Origin: an uncultured Planctomycetaceae bacterium
GTDB taxonomy: Bacteria; Planctomycetota; Planctomycetia; Pirellulales; Pirellulaceae
NCBI GenBank assembly: GCA_937967755.1
Contig: CALBTA010000314.1
Location: 1-7,157 of the forward strand
Length of the DNA: 7,157 nt
Reading direction: 5' to 3'
The first letter of the stretch is position 1. Every line of letters starts with the position of its first letter. The translations under genes were made by a program, and so were the position numbers. The notes under the pieces are model-generated. The model saw nothing but the letters and a program-made list of their open reading frames with translations. It ran no database searches and was not told the DNA's origin. This document shows, piece after piece, positions 6,007 through 7,157 of this stretch.

Positions 6007-6089
6007 GTAGCAGGCACACTCCGTGTGCCGGCCGCGGGAAGCAATAGAAGTTTGCGATTCGGTAACGGCACGCGGAGTGTGCCTACTAC
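6007..6089. repeat. REPIN-like element: two inverted GTAG-headed REP hairpins
   Basis: Two 24-base arms (6007-6030 and 6066-6089) are inverted copies with two mismatches, separated by 35 bases. Each arm begins, read inward, with GTAG and then contains its own hairpin. The left is GGCACAC-TCC-GTGTGCC (6013-6029). The right is GGCACGC-GGA-GTGTGCC (6067-6083), with one G-T wobble. A GTAG head plus a palindrome is the layout of REP units mobilised by RAYT (Y1 tyrosine) transposases, and an inverted REP pair is a REPIN. The element fills most of the gap between the WD40 stop (6004) and the next gene. I also remember this GGCACACxxCGTGTGCC-type repeat from planctomycete genomes, but copy number cannot be seen in this window. 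Confidence 0.75.
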
Positions 6090-6092
6090 TTT

Positions 6093-6097
6093 GGAGG
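6093..6097 (+). promoter_or_regulatory. Shine-Dalgarno site deciding a GTG start
   Basis: GGAGG lies 6 bases before the GTG at 6104. It is the strongest ribosome binding site in the window and the main reason for preferring this GTG over the in-frame ATGs at 6143 and 6149. It begins only three bases after the REPIN-like element ends. Confidence 0.75.
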
Positions 6098-6103
6098 TGA
6101 AGC

Positions 6104-7157
6104 GTGGGAATTTTTGGCGGCTTTCGGCAACTGGCGAGATCGATGGGCATGCTGCGTTGCGACGAGGCACACACTTGCGACGCGAAGCAGCAAAAACGCC
6201 AACGCCGCGCGCGAGTGTTCGAAACCGTCGAACCGCGGGTGATGCTCAACGGTATCGGCCTGTTCGATCCGCTGGAAGTCGGTTCGACTTACACCGAAGG
6301 CGATACGGGCAGCGATGCCGCGGGCGATACGATTGAAATCACCTTCAACGGCGGCGGGCCGAACACCACGCTCGACCGCGTGATCATCAGCGGCGATAAG
6401 GCGTTCGACTACAACGCGTTCCTGGCTAACGAACAAGCGGCCCCGCTGAAGAACCTCGATGTTTTCTTCGACACAGTCAGCACCGGCCAGCCAGGCGACA
6501 ACTTCGGCAAGGACGACGGCTCGCCGTTCCAACTGATCGATGCGACCGGCATTGATAGTTACAACGTCAGCGTGGTGGACGGAACTTCGCTGATCATCCT
6601 GGAGTTTGAAGGCTTCCACGCCAACGAAAAGTTCGTCTTCAACATCGATGTGGATCAGGTCATCGACCTCAGCGAAGTGCCGGTCAGCGAAGGGCTAGAC
6701 GCGATCACCTCGGGCGTGGAATTTCAGAATTCGACGCTCGCGGTGGAATTCAGCGCGCCCGGCTTCGTTGATGCCAGCGGCACTGGTAAGTTCAAGGACT
6801 CTTACGACCGATTCCTTGTCGACCGCACGCTGAACCTGACGCCCGACGATGGGCTGGACCCCAACCCGCAGAACACCATCCGCGACCGGACCGCGGGCGT
6901 GGCGTTCGACGTTGAGCAAGACCCGCTGCCGATCAGCATTTCCGGCACGGTGTTCCACGACCGCGACCTCGACCTGGTGCGCGAAGCCAGCGCCGACCCG
7001 CAGCTTGACGAACATGGCATTGATGGTGTCGAGTTGCAGCTTTGGAAACTGAACAACGACACCGGACAATACGAAGACACCGGCCACCGCGATACAACTT
7101 CGGGCGGTGGAAAGTACGATTTTGGAACAAACCTGAATTTGAAGCCCGGTGTTTACG
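6104..7157 (+). CDS. LEPR-XLL-type surface/secreted protein with SdrD-B-like domain, N-terminal part (3' truncated by window edge)
   Basis: The frame is open from the GTG to the window end (351 complete codons). The N-terminus (residues 1-38) is basic and ends with KQQKRQRRARV. It runs into FETVEPRVMLNG (39-50), a variant of the planctomycete LEPR-x-LL motif that marks large exported proteins. Residues about 51-275 form an acidic, Asp/Gly/Thr-rich beta region of the kind seen in these proteins before SdrD-B domains; the FEGFHANEKFVFNIDVDQV segment is typical. From about residue 277 (ISISGTVFHDRDLDLVREA...GIDGVELQLW...GKYDFG...LKPGVY) the sequence matches an SdrD-B/Cna-B-like immunoglobulin-type domain, which ends at the window edge. 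Such proteins are usually much longer, often with cadherin, dockerin or further B-type repeats, and are thought to act at the cell surface in adhesion or matrix building. The acidic composition suggests calcium binding, which is an inference. The variant motif has Val for Leu and Met for Leu but keeps EPR. Confidence 0.88.
   Translation, partial: MGIFGGFRQLARSMGMLRCDEAHTCDAKQQKRQRRARVFETVEPRVMLNGIGLFDPLEVGSTYTEGDTGSDAAGDTIEITFNGGGPNTTLDRVIISGDKAFDYNAFLANEQAAPLKNLDVFFDTVSTGQPGDNFGKDDGSPFQLIDATGIDSYNVSVVDGTSLIILEFEGFHANEKFVFNIDVDQVIDLSEVPVSEGLDAITSGVEFQNSTLAVEFSAPGFVDASGTGKFKDSYDRFLVDRTLNLTPDDGLDPNPQNTIRDRTAGVAFDVEQDPLPISISGTVFHDRDLDLVREASADPQLDEHGIDGVELQLWKLNNDTGQYEDTGHRDTTSGGGKYDFGTNLNLKPGVY

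Noticed and set aside
5213..6019. 268-residue minus-strand open frame
   Set aside because: It lies antisense to the seven-repeat WD40 gene, shows no domain, and is explained by high-GC codon structure.
6001..6336. Open frame starting with ATG overlapping the WD40 stop (ATGA), 111 residues
   Set aside because: Its N-terminal half is translated REPIN-like repeat (AGTLRVP...GTRSVPTT) and the rest is out of frame with the clear LEPR/SdrD-B coding sequence, so it is a shadow.
6086..6619. 177-residue minus-strand open frame
   Set aside because: It is antisense to the surface-protein gene, which has a strong ribosome binding site and recognised motifs.

Overview
The window is GC-rich, and almost all of it is protein-coding. 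It most likely comes from a planctomycete of the Pirellulales type. The main evidence is a large secreted protein near the right end with an N-terminal FE-x-(L/V)EPR-x-(L/M)L motif followed by an SdrD-B/Cna-B-like domain, an architecture typical of that phylum. Supporting evidence is a WD40-repeat protein with a Tat-type signal, weak or missing Shine-Dalgarno sites at several starts, and a GTAG-headed inverted repeat whose translated shadow (AGTLRVP...GTRSVPTT) I remember from planctomycete genomes. The assignment is inferred; there is no rRNA or other marker here.

Left part (1-2362, + strand): the C-terminal part of an ArnT/PMT-type GT-C glycosyltransferase that runs in from outside the window, then a secreted or periplasmic protein with TolB/PD40-like propeller motifs. 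They lie 31 bp apart and may be co-transcribed. Middle (2363-4638): an 85-bp inverted repeat, a transglutaminase-like cysteine protease family protein (+) ending in six glutamines, and convergent to it a minus-strand pair: a 61-residue single-pass membrane protein followed by an OppF/DppF-type peptide ABC transporter ATPase. No permease, binding protein or OppD-type partner is visible beside the ATPase. A 313-bp divergent intergenic region (4639-4951) carries a short GC hairpin and no convincing gene.

Right part (4952-7157, + strand): a seven-bladed WD40 protein with a Tat-like leader, then a REPIN-like element made of two inverted REP-type hairpins, each headed by GTAG. Three bases after it comes the Shine-Dalgarno site of the GTG-started LEPR-XLL/SdrD-B surface protein, which is cut off by the window end.

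I see no defence system, mobile-element transposase, CRISPR array, tRNA or rRNA. The genes do not form one obvious pathway; the shared theme is the cell envelope and exported proteins. The most interesting non-coding signals are the REPIN-like element abutting a ribosome binding site and the inverted repeat placed just ahead of the transglutaminase start.
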